A DNA stretch of 64,000 nucleotides from IMG/VR virus record IMGVR_UViG_3300046559_000436, positions 1 through 64,000 of that record; one strand, 5' to 3'. The translations under genes were made by a program, and so were the position numbers. Positions 1-8,300 of this stretch are shown here, piece by piece. Under the pieces are notes generated by a model. The model did not search any database. It had not been told where the DNA came from and saw only the letters and a program-made list of their open reading frames with translations. Source of the stretch: a virus. Within the stretch, counting starts at the first letter, position 1. Every line of letters begins with the position of its first letter.

Positions 1-26
1 CCCGGGCTTTTTCTTTGTCTAAATAC

Positions 27-55
27 TTGACTGTGAGGAACGTTTCTGATAAGAT
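27..55 (+). promoter_or_regulatory. Leaderless-type promoter
   Basis: TTGACT (27-32), 17-bp spacer, TAAGAT (50-55). The -10 box ends 6 nt before the ATG at 62, so the transcript should start at or next to the start codon. No Shine-Dalgarno sequence precedes that ATG. The bases before it (cccgggcttttt) look like the 3' half of a terminator cut by the window edge. Confidence 0.65.
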
Positions 56-61
56 AGACAG

Positions 62-400
62 ATGACAGAGGTAAAGCTCACCAAGCTTTCATTGGCCTCT
101 AGGCTCAAGAAGGCTGCGACAAATCTCTATGAGTTTCTGGAGAATCCGAAATCCGTCAGTCACCCTGACGCGTTTCTGTTGGCCACGGCTCATCTGATAG
201 ATGTCACCTCTGTTGAGCTGGAAGCGGAAGTAACTTCCTTGAAGCGCACGCTCGGTGGTCAGACCGCCAAGATCGCGCATCAAGGCGACGTAATCAAGAG
301 GCTGGAAACCGAGATCGCAGGGTTGAAGGCTACTCTCGACAAGGCTCGGAACGATAAGAGCCCGGCAGTAGGGATGGCATCAGGTTATGGTAGTCATTGA
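62..400 (+). CDS. Hypothetical coiled-coil protein, leaderless start
   Basis: A 112-residue protein that I do not recognise. The N-terminal two thirds is rich in Leu, Glu and Lys. Residues about 55-95 have the heptad-like pattern of a coiled coil, and the C terminus is short and Gly/Ser-rich. The ATG has no ribosome site but lies exactly 6 nt after a good -10 box. The end overlaps the start of the peptidase gene at 387, suggesting coupled translation. Function is unknown. Confidence 0.6.
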   Translation: MTEVKLTKLSLASRLKKAATNLYEFLENPKSVSHPDAFLLATAHLIDVTSVELEAEVTSLKRTLGGQTAKIAHQGDVIKRLETEIAGLKATLDKARNDKSPAVGMASGYGSH

Positions 401-899
401 GACGCCTCAGGTCGGCGACGTTGGTTTGGTCAGAGTCAAAGGACTGACCGGGTGGTTCATCGACCTCGGGCAGGAGTTGAACGGCTCCAAGGAAGTAGAC
501 GCCAAGTTCGAGCACGCTCTTATGTACACGGGCGACAGCGAGGCGCTGGAAGGTCAGCCTGGCGGTGCAGTCATCGACAGTCTCGCGGGTCGCTACGGAT
601 CTCGTGAGATTACCTGGGTCCGACCGCTGCCCGGCATTGACCAGGACCAGATGTCGGCGCTCGTGGCTGAGGCCACCAGGTTGGTGGGGACGAAATACTC
701 GTTCCTGGACTACGCGGCGTTGGCTATCAAGCGGTTCCACCTGCCCGTTCCGGGGGTTGAGAAGAGGGTCATCTCGACCAAGCACATGATCTGTTCTCAG
801 ATTATTGTCGAAGTCTACCGAAACTCGGGCGTGGCCAACCTGTTCCCGGGGAGGCCGTCTGGGTACGTCACTCCGGCTGACTACGCGGTGTTCAGATGA
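387..899 (+). CDS. Permuted papain-like (NlpC/P60, YiiX-type) peptidase or amidase
   Basis: A 170-residue protein with the order expected of circularly permuted NlpC/P60 enzymes: a catalytic His early (H43 in KFEHALMYTG) and the catalytic Cys late (C136 in HMICSQIIVEVYR). The N-terminal GDVGLVRV strand fits the same family. Such enzymes cleave peptide or amide bonds in cell-wall peptides or lipids. It opens a group of tiny membrane proteins upstream of terminase, so a role in lysis or DNA entry is possible. The main endolysin lies elsewhere (39167-40195). The family call comes from motif order only, and the substrate is unknown. Confidence 0.65.
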   Translation: MVVIETPQVGDVGLVRVKGLTGWFIDLGQELNGSKEVDAKFEHALMYTGDSEALEGQPGGAVIDSLAGRYGSREITWVRPLPGIDQDQMSALVAEATRLVGTKYSFLDYAALAIKRFHLPVPGVEKRVISTKHMICSQIIVEVYRNSGVANLFPGRPSGYVTPADYAVFR

Positions 900-1033
900 A
901 AGCCCCCAACAGTAAATGGGACAAATTAAATCGGAAGTACCACCTGTACGATTGGTGGAAGAGCGTCATATTTCTGGGCGTTCTAGGCTTGATCGAACTG
1001 TACGTCGCGTTAACCCCAGGGGCTCATAGATAG
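896..1033 (+). CDS. Small single-pass membrane protein (45 aa)
   Basis: The ATG overlaps the stop of the peptidase gene (ATGA). The protein has a basic, Trp-rich N-terminal half (KWDKLNRKYHLYDWWK), then one hydrophobic segment (SVIFLGVLGLIELYVALT) and a short tail. Its size and topology resemble small phage membrane proteins such as holin accessories, but no family is recognisable. Coupled translation with both neighbours supports it being real. Confidence 0.6.
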   Translation: MKAPNSKWDKLNRKYHLYDWWKSVIFLGVLGLIELYVALTPGAHR

Positions 1034-1194
1034 TGCTTGTTCTGGCTTGGTTTCTGATCGTCTGTTTTCTAATCTCTTGCATCTCCTCGCTGGTGATGGT
1101 TGGGATGCTGATCTTCGAGGTCTGGGTCCGGTGGGTGGGACCGGCCTTTTGGGGGGCGTGGCGGTGGGTGGTAAAGATGTTTGGATCTCGATAG
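1033..1194 (+). CDS. Small membrane protein (53 aa), possible holin-like
   Basis: Starts at a GTG that overlaps the preceding stop (TAGTG). The first 28 residues are almost wholly hydrophobic (FLIVCFLISCISSLVMVGML), followed by an amphipathic Trp-rich tail (VWVRWVGPAFWGAWRW). One transmembrane span is predicted by eye. It is the third coupled gene in the group headed by the peptidase. A holin or spanin-like role would fit, but nothing specific shows it. Confidence 0.5.
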   Translation: MLVLAWFLIVCFLISCISSLVMVGMLIFEVWVRWVGPAFWGAWRWVVKMFGSR

Positions 1195-1257
1195 CTTGTT
1201 TGGTACTAACTGGGTGCGGGGTGGGCTTGAGTGTCAGCTTCTGGAGAGAGTGGCGCA

Positions 1258-1392
1258 GTGACAAGGAATTTCGTCAATCAGTTGCTCCAATCTGGAAGTC
1301 AAATCGAGATGCTAGGCATCGGACTGCTACTGATAGCCATCGGGTTGTTTCTCGTGGTAGTGGAGATGGCGAGGTCGAACCGTGAACGGTAG
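1258..1392 (+). CDS. Small single-pass membrane protein (44 aa)
   Basis: GTG start with a purine-rich stretch (ggagagag) about 10 nt upstream. A polar N terminus is followed by a clean transmembrane helix (MLGIGLLLIAIGLFLVVVEM) and a basic tail. The stop overlaps the next gene. A competing reading frame covers the same DNA and extends left, so the assignment is tentative. The 63 nt before it (1195-1257) hold no other convincing gene. Confidence 0.4.
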   Translation: MTRNFVNQLLQSGSQIEMLGIGLLLIAIGLFLVVVEMARSNRER

Positions 1393-1744
1393 CTTGGCTG
1401 CTTCGGTCTGGCCGTGGGATGACGTTTGGGTGCTGACGATCCCAGTCAAGGCGGGAGACACCGTCTATCTTCACGGTAAGAGTCGACTCGTCTTGCAGGT
1501 TTCAGGGGACGGCCCGTACGTGGCGGCGGTGGATTACCCGCTGAGTGAGCCAGCTGTCATAGGGGCCACAGTCAGGGTCCGATGCGGCACTCATCCCATC
1601 GGTCTTCGTAAAGACGACGGTCAGTGTCTTGAATGTCTGGCCTCAGCGCCGTCGGCGATAAGATTCGTTGAAGTTCCGTGCCCAGGGACCACCTGCGTTC
1701 ACTACCTGTACGGGATGCAGCACAAGCATGAATTCGAGGTGTGA
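1382..1744 (+). CDS. Hypothetical Cys/His-rich protein
   Basis: A 120-residue protein starting at GTG, with GAGG upstream. The N-terminal half looks like a small beta domain. The C-terminal half carries C-x(n)-CLEC-x(n)-CPGTTC-VHYL and a final HKHE cluster, which could bind zinc. No known family is recognised. It sits between small membrane proteins in a tightly packed operon, overlapping the previous gene by 11 nt. Confidence 0.55.
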   Translation: MNGSLAASVWPWDDVWVLTIPVKAGDTVYLHGKSRLVLQVSGDGPYVAAVDYPLSEPAVIGATVRVRCGTHPIGLRKDDGQCLECLASAPSAIRFVEVPCPGTTCVHYLYGMQHKHEFEV

Positions 1745-1747
1745 CGA

Positions 1748-2011
1748 ATGATCAGCCAATGGTGGTCCCTGATCCCTCCGACGGTGTTTGCTGTCGGTGG
1801 CATCCTTAAGGACCGAGGCAAGAAGTGGGAGCCGCCGGGATTTACCATCCTGTCCATGTCAGGTCTCGGGTGGATGGTGTACGGTATCCTACGGAACGAA
1901 GTGACTGTTTGGGTGGTGGGGGCACTGATTGCCTCGGCGTATTGTCTCAAGCTCACTGAATTGGCCAGGGGATCGGCGACTGGTAAACTTGACGAGGAAG
2001 ATAAAGCCTAA
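1748..2011 (+). CDS. Hypothetical membrane protein (87 aa)
   Basis: Hydrophobic stretches near residues 5-20, 30-48 and 52-68 suggest two or three membrane passes, followed by an acidic Lys/Glu tail (KLDEEDKA). It starts at ATG 3 nt after the preceding stop. It belongs to the membrane-protein group at the left end, and its function is unknown. Confidence 0.55.
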   Translation: MISQWWSLIPPTVFAVGGILKDRGKKWEPPGFTILSMSGLGWMVYGILRNEVTVWVVGALIASAYCLKLTELARGSATGKLDEEDKA

Positions 2012-2025
2012 CGTCAGGAGTAGGG

Positions 2026-2310
2026 ATGAACCAGATCGTCGAAGAGATCCAGGCCGTAGTGGACCGCCTGCACTCGGAGGGTCACACCGTGGCCACCCGC
2101 CTGGAGAACGCTCTGCACGGTCTGAAGAAGCACCTGACCAAGGACAAGGCCGTGGATGTCGCTGAGGTCGAAGCTGACGTCAAGCAGATCGAAACGGACG
2201 CCGCTCCTGTCGAGGCTGAGATCAAGGCCGACACTGCGCAGATGGCCGCCAAGGTCAAGGGTCAGGTCGAGGCTGATCTGGCCGAGGCCACCGACGTCGT
2301 CAAGAAGTAG
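2026..2310 (+). CDS. Helical, probable coiled-coil protein (94 aa)
   Basis: Has a good ribosome site (aggagtaggg) before the ATG. The sequence is dominated by Ala, Val, Glu, Asp and Lys in a regular pattern (ADVKQIETDAAPVEAEIKAD), predicting one long amphipathic helix or coiled coil. There are no cysteines and no enzyme motifs. It lies just before terminase and could be a scaffold-like or small structural protein, but this is only position-based. Confidence 0.55.
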   Translation: MNQIVEEIQAVVDRLHSEGHTVATRLENALHGLKKHLTKDKAVDVAEVEADVKQIETDAAPVEAEIKADTAQMAAKVKGQVEADLAEATDVVKK

Positions 2311-2373
2311 CGCACCTCTGATGGCCCGGATGCCGTAATCGGCTCCGGGCTATCGTGTATCTAGGACGATGTC

Positions 2374-3849
2374 GTGAATTCTCCGTTTCTGTCAAACAGT
2401 CCTCTCCTGGAAGCTAAGCTACATCAGCTGGAAGAGCTTCGAAAGCTCAAGGAAGAACTAGACTTCCTTTCCACCATCCCGAACCAGATCAATCGGGAAT
2501 ACGCCCCGACCGCTCGACCAGCCCAGTACCCGCCGGACGACCCCCGCCATCTTTGTTCGACCTGCGAAGATGCGGAGGGGATTGATCCGTTGTGGAACAT
2601 CTGGCTGCTCCTGGCCGGTCGTGGGTTCGGTAAGACCTTCGTCGGGGCCAGCTGGACCGTGCATAACGCGCTGGCTATCCCGAATTCTGAGTGGCTGGTT
2701 ACGGCTCCCACATTCAGAGATGTTCAGAGAACGTGCTTCGAGGGCGACTCCGGCATCCTCAAGCGGTTCAACGAAGGGGAGATGAAGCAGTATCTCCGAA
2801 ATGAACTGCTGATCAAGCTGTCCAACGGCAGTAAGATTCACGGAGTGTCGGCCGATGAACCGGAGCGAGCCCGAGGGATGAACCTGTGGGGGGCTTGGGC
2901 CGACGAGATCGGATCGTGGAGACGACCGGAGATCTGGTACGAGGGCATCATCCCGGCCATCCGCAAGGGTGAGCACCCTCGGGTAGTGGTCACCACGACC
3001 CCACGACCTACAGCGCTGATCAAGGACCTGTACAGTCGAAGAGACGGAACTGTTCATCTGACTCGCGGTTCCACCTTCGACAACCAACAGCACCTGTCGG
3101 CGATAGCTCTTGCCGAACTTAAGCGCCGATATGATGGAACCAGGCTCGGCCAGCAGGAACTATACGGTGCTCTTCTTGAGGACATCGAAGGTGCGCTGTT
3201 CCGGCGTGACTTGATCGACAACGCTCGAATCACCAGGGACGAGGTCCCTGCGGACTTGGTTCAGTTGGTGGTAGCGGTTGACCCGGCTGTGACCAGCGAC
3301 GAGACCAGCGACCTCACCGGCATCGTGGTGGTGGGGTGCGACGAGAAGGGACACGGTTACGTCCTAGCGGATCGGTCCATGAAGGGCACCCCCGATCAGT
3401 GCATGAGGGAGGCGGCCAGAACCTACCACGAGTTCCATGCTGACACCATCGTCGCAGAGGTGAACAACGGCGGGGACTACATCGGGTCCGTTCTGAAGCA
3501 TGTTGATCCTTTTGTACCAATCAAGGTTGTTCGAGCGTCTCGCGGCAAGGAGATCCGGGCGGAGCCGACTGCGGCTCTGTACGAACAGGGTCGAATCCAC
3601 CACGTCGGAATGTTCGCCAACCTCGAAGACGAGATGTGCGACTGGATTCCCGGAGTTACCAAGAAATCGCCCGACCGCGTGGACGCGCTGGTGTGGGCCG
3701 TAAGCGGCCTGAACGGGTTGAGCGGGGGTGGGTGGGCCAGCGCGTACGGAGTGGTCTACTGCGACGCGTGCGAAAAGCCGTTCGTGTTGAAGATCAACCC
3801 AGAAACATGCCCCAAGTGTTCGGCTCCGCACAGGTACGAAGCTGCTTAG
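2374..3849 (+). CDS. terL: Terminase large subunit with C-terminal zinc ribbon
   Basis: The DNA-packaging motor, 491 aa. The ATPase domain has Walker A AGRGFGKT at residues 81-88, Walker B ending in D177-E178 (AWADEIG) and a coupling motif VTTTP at 206-210. The nuclease domain has acidic residues at D303 (AVDPAVTSD), near E362 (AEVNNGGD) and near D442 (DRVDALVWA). It ends in an extra module, CDAC-x(11)-CPKC, a likely zinc ribbon not usual for TerL. GTG start with a weak ribosome site. No small terminase subunit is obvious upstream. Confidence 0.93.
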   Translation: MNSPFLSNSPLLEAKLHQLEELRKLKEELDFLSTIPNQINREYAPTARPAQYPPDDPRHLCSTCEDAEGIDPLWNIWLLLAGRGFGKTFVGASWTVHNALAIPNSEWLVTAPTFRDVQRTCFEGDSGILKRFNEGEMKQYLRNELLIKLSNGSKIHGVSADEPERARGMNLWGAWADEIGSWRRPEIWYEGIIPAIRKGEHPRVVVTTTPRPTALIKDLYSRRDGTVHLTRGSTFDNQQHLSAIALAELKRRYDGTRLGQQELYGALLEDIEGALFRRDLIDNARITRDEVPADLVQLVVAVDPAVTSDETSDLTGIVVVGCDEKGHGYVLADRSMKGTPDQCMREAARTYHEFHADTIVAEVNNGGDYIGSVLKHVDPFVPIKVVRASRGKEIRAEPTAALYEQGRIHHVGMFANLEDEMCDWIPGVTKKSPDRVDALVWAVSGLNGLSGGGWASAYGVVYCDACEKPFVLKINPETCPKCSAPHRYEAA

Positions 3850-3851
3850 AG

Positions 3852-3881
3852 TTGTCGGATAGTCACTGTTAGTGGTAGGAT
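3852..3881 (+). promoter_or_regulatory. Leaderless-type promoter
   Basis: TTGTCG (3852-3857), 18-bp spacer, TAGGAT (3876-3881), then 6 nt to the ATG at 3888, which has no ribosome site. Confidence 0.6.
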
Positions 3882-3887
3882 TGTGCT

Positions 3888-4154
3888 ATGAACAACAAGA
3901 CTGCAGCGGTTCCTCACGGAGACAACGGCACGTTCTATGGAACCCCGAGAAACTTGCCGTTCGTCTTTCTGTGCCAGGCTGACGTCAACTTCTGCGGTAG
4001 GAAGTGGATCGTCAACACTGAGAAGCAGTACGAAGAGGCTGTCAAGGCCCGCCAGACTCACGAGGTTCTATGTTCCGCCCGGGTCGCGTCTGCCGGGATC
4101 TTCACGGCTCTTGGGGAAGCTGAACACTCTGGACTGTTGGTGGCCAAGAGATGA
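3888..4154 (+). CDS. Hypothetical protein (88 aa), leaderless start
   Basis: Contains LPFVFLCQADVNFCGRKW and two further Cys residues (EVLCSARVA), with no family recognised. The start is fixed by the promoter geometry: a -10 box ends 6 nt upstream. Its end overlaps the next start (ATGA), so it leads a small operon that runs to the fibre gene. Confidence 0.55.
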   Translation: MNNKTAAVPHGDNGTFYGTPRNLPFVFLCQADVNFCGRKWIVNTEKQYEEAVKARQTHEVLCSARVASAGIFTALGEAEHSGLLVAKR

Positions 4155-4492
4155 ACCTGAGAGATATGGCCCGAATCGGGGTCATCAATCTGGAGGAAGG
4201 AACCGGACTTCCTCTGAGAGACGTGCCGGTGGGGACCCGCGATCAGTATTGCGCCATGGTCAGGGACACCTTCAAGAGCATGGACGTCGATCTGGGTGAA
4301 AAAGAACAAGCCAATGCCGCGTTCATCGGAGCCCACGTCGCCATGAGCACGATGATGACCCAGGGACCTGCGTCTCTGATGTCGATGAGCCACCTTCTTC
4401 GGTACTTGATGGACAGAGCGGACGGTGGCGAAACCAAAGTGTCCAGATGGACTAGACTCAAGATAAGGCTGGCAAATTGGCTGACATCCTAG
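4151..4492 (+). CDS. Hypothetical protein (113 aa)
   Basis: Coupled to the preceding gene by an ATGA overlap. Mostly helical composition, Met-rich in the middle (HVAMSTMMTQGPASLMSM), with a basic C terminus (SRWTRLKIRLANWL). No domain is recognised. It lies between terminase and the tail-fibre genes. Confidence 0.55.
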   Translation: MNLRDMARIGVINLEEGTGLPLRDVPVGTRDQYCAMVRDTFKSMDVDLGEKEQANAAFIGAHVAMSTMMTQGPASLMSMSHLLRYLMDRADGGETKVSRWTRLKIRLANWLTS

Positions 4493-4719
4493 ACGGCGCG
4501 ACCCAGTGTCAGTTTTGCGCCGGTATCCACGACGTAGTGAGGGACCTGCCCAAGTGGCAGCAGCCGTGCCCTAGAATCAAGAAGATCGAGTTCTACGAGA
4601 ACGGATTCCCGAGTTCCATTGAGTTCTGGCGCAGCTCGATGAACTGGGAAGAGCACATCGTGTTCCCCAGGAGCTTGGTTGAAGACGAGGAGACCGAGGA
4701 TGCCGCTCAAGGCTCTTGA
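4477..4719 (+). CDS. Hypothetical small protein with CxxC motif
   Basis: An 80-residue protein starting at TTG inside the end of the previous gene. It has an early CQFCAGIH motif and a later Cys, suggesting a small metal site, and an acidic tail (EDEETEDAAQG). No family is recognised. The TTG start is the least certain part. Confidence 0.45.
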   Translation: MADILDGATQCQFCAGIHDVVRDLPKWQQPCPRIKKIEFYENGFPSSIEFWRSSMNWEEHIVFPRSLVEDEETEDAAQGS

Positions 4720-4948
4720 CGACTACAAGTTCAAGACGTCCAAGTTGATTAATCCGGTCACCCGGAGTGAGATCATACTGAGCCCTCCTTTCGGGTACGA
4801 CACCGACGACGAACTGAGAAAGTTCATGGATCTGGTGGGGCAATATTGCACGCTGGCGTGGCGTCTTGGTGTAATCGACGTAAAGGAGATCGCGTCCCAG
4901 TCATGGGTGAACGACTGGTACGGAACCCGGAGCTTCGAAGGTAAGTAA
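4700..4948 (+). CDS. Hypothetical protein (82 aa)
   Basis: I start it at the ATG preceded by gaggagaccgagg rather than the TTG further left. Contains LINPVTRSEIILSPPFGYD and a helical C-terminal part. It overlaps the preceding gene by 20 nt. No family is recognised. Confidence 0.5.
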   Translation: MPLKALDDYKFKTSKLINPVTRSEIILSPPFGYDTDDELRKFMDLVGQYCTLAWRLGVIDVKEIASQSWVNDWYGTRSFEGK

Positions 4949-4970
4949 TACCGATCGGGCGGCAAACTTA

Positions 4971-5348
4971 ATGGGATTTCTCCCGAACCTGGCCAGCTTG
5001 ACCGCTGCTGTTGGTTCTCAGCTGAACGTGACCTACGTTCTGCACAACGACGACGACACCCTGATGAACATAACGAACAAGACGTTCGAATTCTCCATCA
5101 GGACGGACCCAGGTCAGCTCTCCGCAACACCCCCTCTGGTAAGCGTCAATAGCACGGCAAGCACGGCCAGTGGTACGATTGCGGTAACCACCAACACCTC
5201 CACAGTCGCAGTGTCAGTCAGCGCAGCCGCTATGAACACTCTGACTCAACGTCAGTATTTCTACACGCTGTGGATGGACCAGGGACAGAACGACGCTACC
5301 GCGATGGTGTCCGGGGTGTTGTTTGTGCAGTTCACTTCAGTCCCTTAG
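4971..5348 (+). CDS. Beta-rich structural protein, probable fibre-associated
   Basis: A 125-residue Thr/Ser/Val-rich protein with alternating beta pattern. The middle (FEFSIRTDPG) and end (QYFYTLWMDQGQND) resemble the beta-sandwich modules at the N termini of baseplate and fibre proteins. It is directly upstream of the large fibre. A role as fibre adaptor or chaperone is inference from position and composition. Confidence 0.5.
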   Translation: MGFLPNLASLTAAVGSQLNVTYVLHNDDDTLMNITNKTFEFSIRTDPGQLSATPPLVSVNSTASTASGTIAVTTNTSTVAVSVSAAAMNTLTQRQYFYTLWMDQGQNDATAMVSGVLFVQFTSVP

Positions 5349-5358
5349 GGGGAACTCT

Positions 5359-8300
5359 GTGGCCAACGTGTACATCACCAGCCCAGGGACTTCCGGTCCT
5401 CGAGGGAACGGTTGGCTGACCGGCATTGGGGCACCACTAAACTCGGTCGGGTTCGACGGTGACCTTTATCTGGATACCACTAACACTGGTATCTTCTACG
5501 GTCCTAAGGCCAACGGGGCGTGGGGCTCCCCCAATCAGTTCACAATCCTGAAGTCGAATACCACAGCCACTACCAATCCGCATGTCACGGACGACAGCAG
5601 CCTTGGTTACGTAGACGGTTCTTTCTGGATTAACAATGCCTCTGTGCCGCCGACCTACTTCGTGGCTTCATCCGTTGCCGTCGGAAACGCAGTGTGGACC
5701 CCCGTTTTGCCAGTCGGGACCACTGCGGGAACCGTAGCGGCGGGTAACGATTCCAGGGTCGTCGGAGCGGCTCAGAAGGCCGCCAATCTCTCCGACCTGT
5801 TCGATGCTCCTACCGCCCGAAATAACTTGGGCTTGGGATCTGCCGCAACAGAGAATGTCGGAACTACGGCGGGGACAGTTGCGGCCGGTGATGACTCCCG
5901 GATCACGGGGGCTGCGCAGAAGTCGGCCAACCTCTCCGATCTCGCCGACGCGCCGACGTCTCGAACCAACCTAGGTCTGGGGACGTCAGCCACAGAGAAC
6001 GTCGGAACTGCGGCCGGTACCGTAGCAGCTGGGAACGACTCTCGGATCACGGGGGCCATCCAGACCGGCCAGGCTGCAGCCGGTGATCTGGCCGGAACCT
6101 ACCCGAATCCGACTGTTGTAATCACTCACCTTTCCGCGCCGCTCCCGATTGGTCAGGGGGGGACCGGTTCGTCCACACAGAACTTCGTTGACCTGACCGG
6201 TGGTCAGAATATCGGCGGCGTCAAGAACTTCACGTCGTCGCCAACAGTCCCCACGCCCTCAGGGGCCACGGACGTGGTCAACAAGTCTTACGCGGATTCC
6301 ATTGCCTCAGGTCTGTCGGTCAAGACCTCCAGCGTCGCGGCTACCGCGTCAGCGTTGCCGTCCAACACGTACAACAACGGAGCCAGTGGTGTCGGCGCGA
6401 CTCTGACAGCCACATCGACCGGAACGCTCACCGTGGACGGCCATCTAACCGTTCTTAACGATTTGATCCTCGTTAAGAACGAGGCAGCCCCGGCCAACAA
6501 CGGCACCTATAAGGTGACCACAGCGGGCGCGGTGGGCGTGGCGTACGTGCTGACTCGAACCACCGACATGGACCAGGCAGCTGAGGTCCCAGGGGCTTTT
6601 ACCTTTGTCACCAGTGGATCTACCAACACCAGCACCGGTTGGATCGTCTTTGGTGCGGGCCCGTACGTAGTCGGTACCACGGCGATAAACTGGACGCTGT
6701 TCTCTAACGCGTCGACGATCTCCGTCGGAACCGGCCTTACGCAGGTCGGAACCGTCATCAGCCTGACGGTTCCGGTGTCCGCAGGTAACCTGCCTTCGGC
6801 CACCACCAGTGCCTTCGGGATCGTGGAGATCGACGGCACTGCGAGCGATATCCAGCCGCTGGGTTCTCAGGCAGCTGGAGCAACGGGCAAGGTCGCCGAC
6901 GCCGGACACGTTCACCCCACAACCGGCGTGACGCTCCATTCCGAAGCTGCAACGACCGTAGTCACTGAGACCGGATACGGGCAGTCGAGCACTACGGGCG
7001 CAGCGCTAACCTACGCTCGTGAAGACCACACCCACGGCAGCCCGTCGTTGACAACCAACCCCCCGTCTACTGTGGAGACGATCGGGATTGGTGGGGTGCT
7101 GGGTGCGGCCACGACCCCAGCCCGAGCTGACCACGTCCACCCGATGGCAGCCGCCGGGGCTCCGCACTCGTCTGCGGTCGGTGACGCTCAGTCCACGGGG
7201 GTGTCCAGCAATCCGGCGGCCAGTGACCACATCCACGCTCGTGAGGCTTTCGGCGGCCCGACGTCCGAGACCACCTATGGCCTGACGCCCAACGGCGGAG
7301 CGGCAACGTCGGTCTCCCATTCCGATCACACACATGGCACTCCGTCCCTCACCACTTCGGCTCCGGCCACTACCGAGGCTATCGGAACTGCGGCCTCTCT
7401 AGGAGTGGCGGTCACCCCCGCGCTGGCCGATCATGTGCACCCGATGGCCTCTGCCGGTCTGCCAACAGTGTCTTCAGTAGGCGACACGGCGACCACAGGC
7501 GTGGCCATCACGTTCTCGGCGTCCAACCACGTTCACGGCCGGGAGAGTTTTGGGGCGGTCACCCCGCTGGCTTCTTTCGGGACGGCGTCTGCCAACGGCA
7601 CTGCCACCAGTACGTCCCACTCCGACCACGTGCACGGCGCTCCCGCTCTGCCCATTGCGTCAGCCGGTACGCAGGGCGTCGTACAGTTGACACACGACCT
7701 GGGCGGCACGTCCGCGTCACCCAACGTGGTTGGTATTACGGGCGTGCCGGTATCCGGAACACCGGCCTTCGGTCAAGGCATCTTCGCTTCGTCCGGGTCT
7801 GCCGCAGCCTGGCAGATCAACCCCTACCTATTCGGAGACACTGGCGTAGCTAACGGTGGCGTGATCGCGGCCAATGCCGGGCACCCAACGCAGTTCAACA
7901 TCAGTGCTGGTGTGGGATACGTCGTAGACAACGTGACCAACCCGGCAGCTCCCACGGTCACACGAGTTACTATCAACGCACAGACGATTGACCTGACCAC
8001 CTTCGTCGCTTCTCCTGCGCCGACCACGCGCACAACCAACTGGTGGATGGTCAACACCTCAGGAACAGTTATTGTTCAAGCCACGCTGCCGACCAACGTG
8101 CAGCGTCGAACGAATCTGGTTCTAGGTGTCACCGGCTCTGTTGTCAGCACCGGAGTCCTATTCAATATCCAGCCGGTTCTGACTGTCCAGTCTCAGCCCA
8201 TGAACCAGTTGTATGACCTGATGGATGCGCTCGGCCCATTTAATGAGGTCGGTAACGTGATAAGCCCCAACGGCGCTACTCTGTCGTTCAACAAGAGCGC

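Noticed and set aside
1047-1385. A 112-codon + strand frame over the small membrane genes
   Set aside because: It conflicts with two better-coupled small membrane genes. The middle part has some hydrophobic character, so it is not fully excluded.
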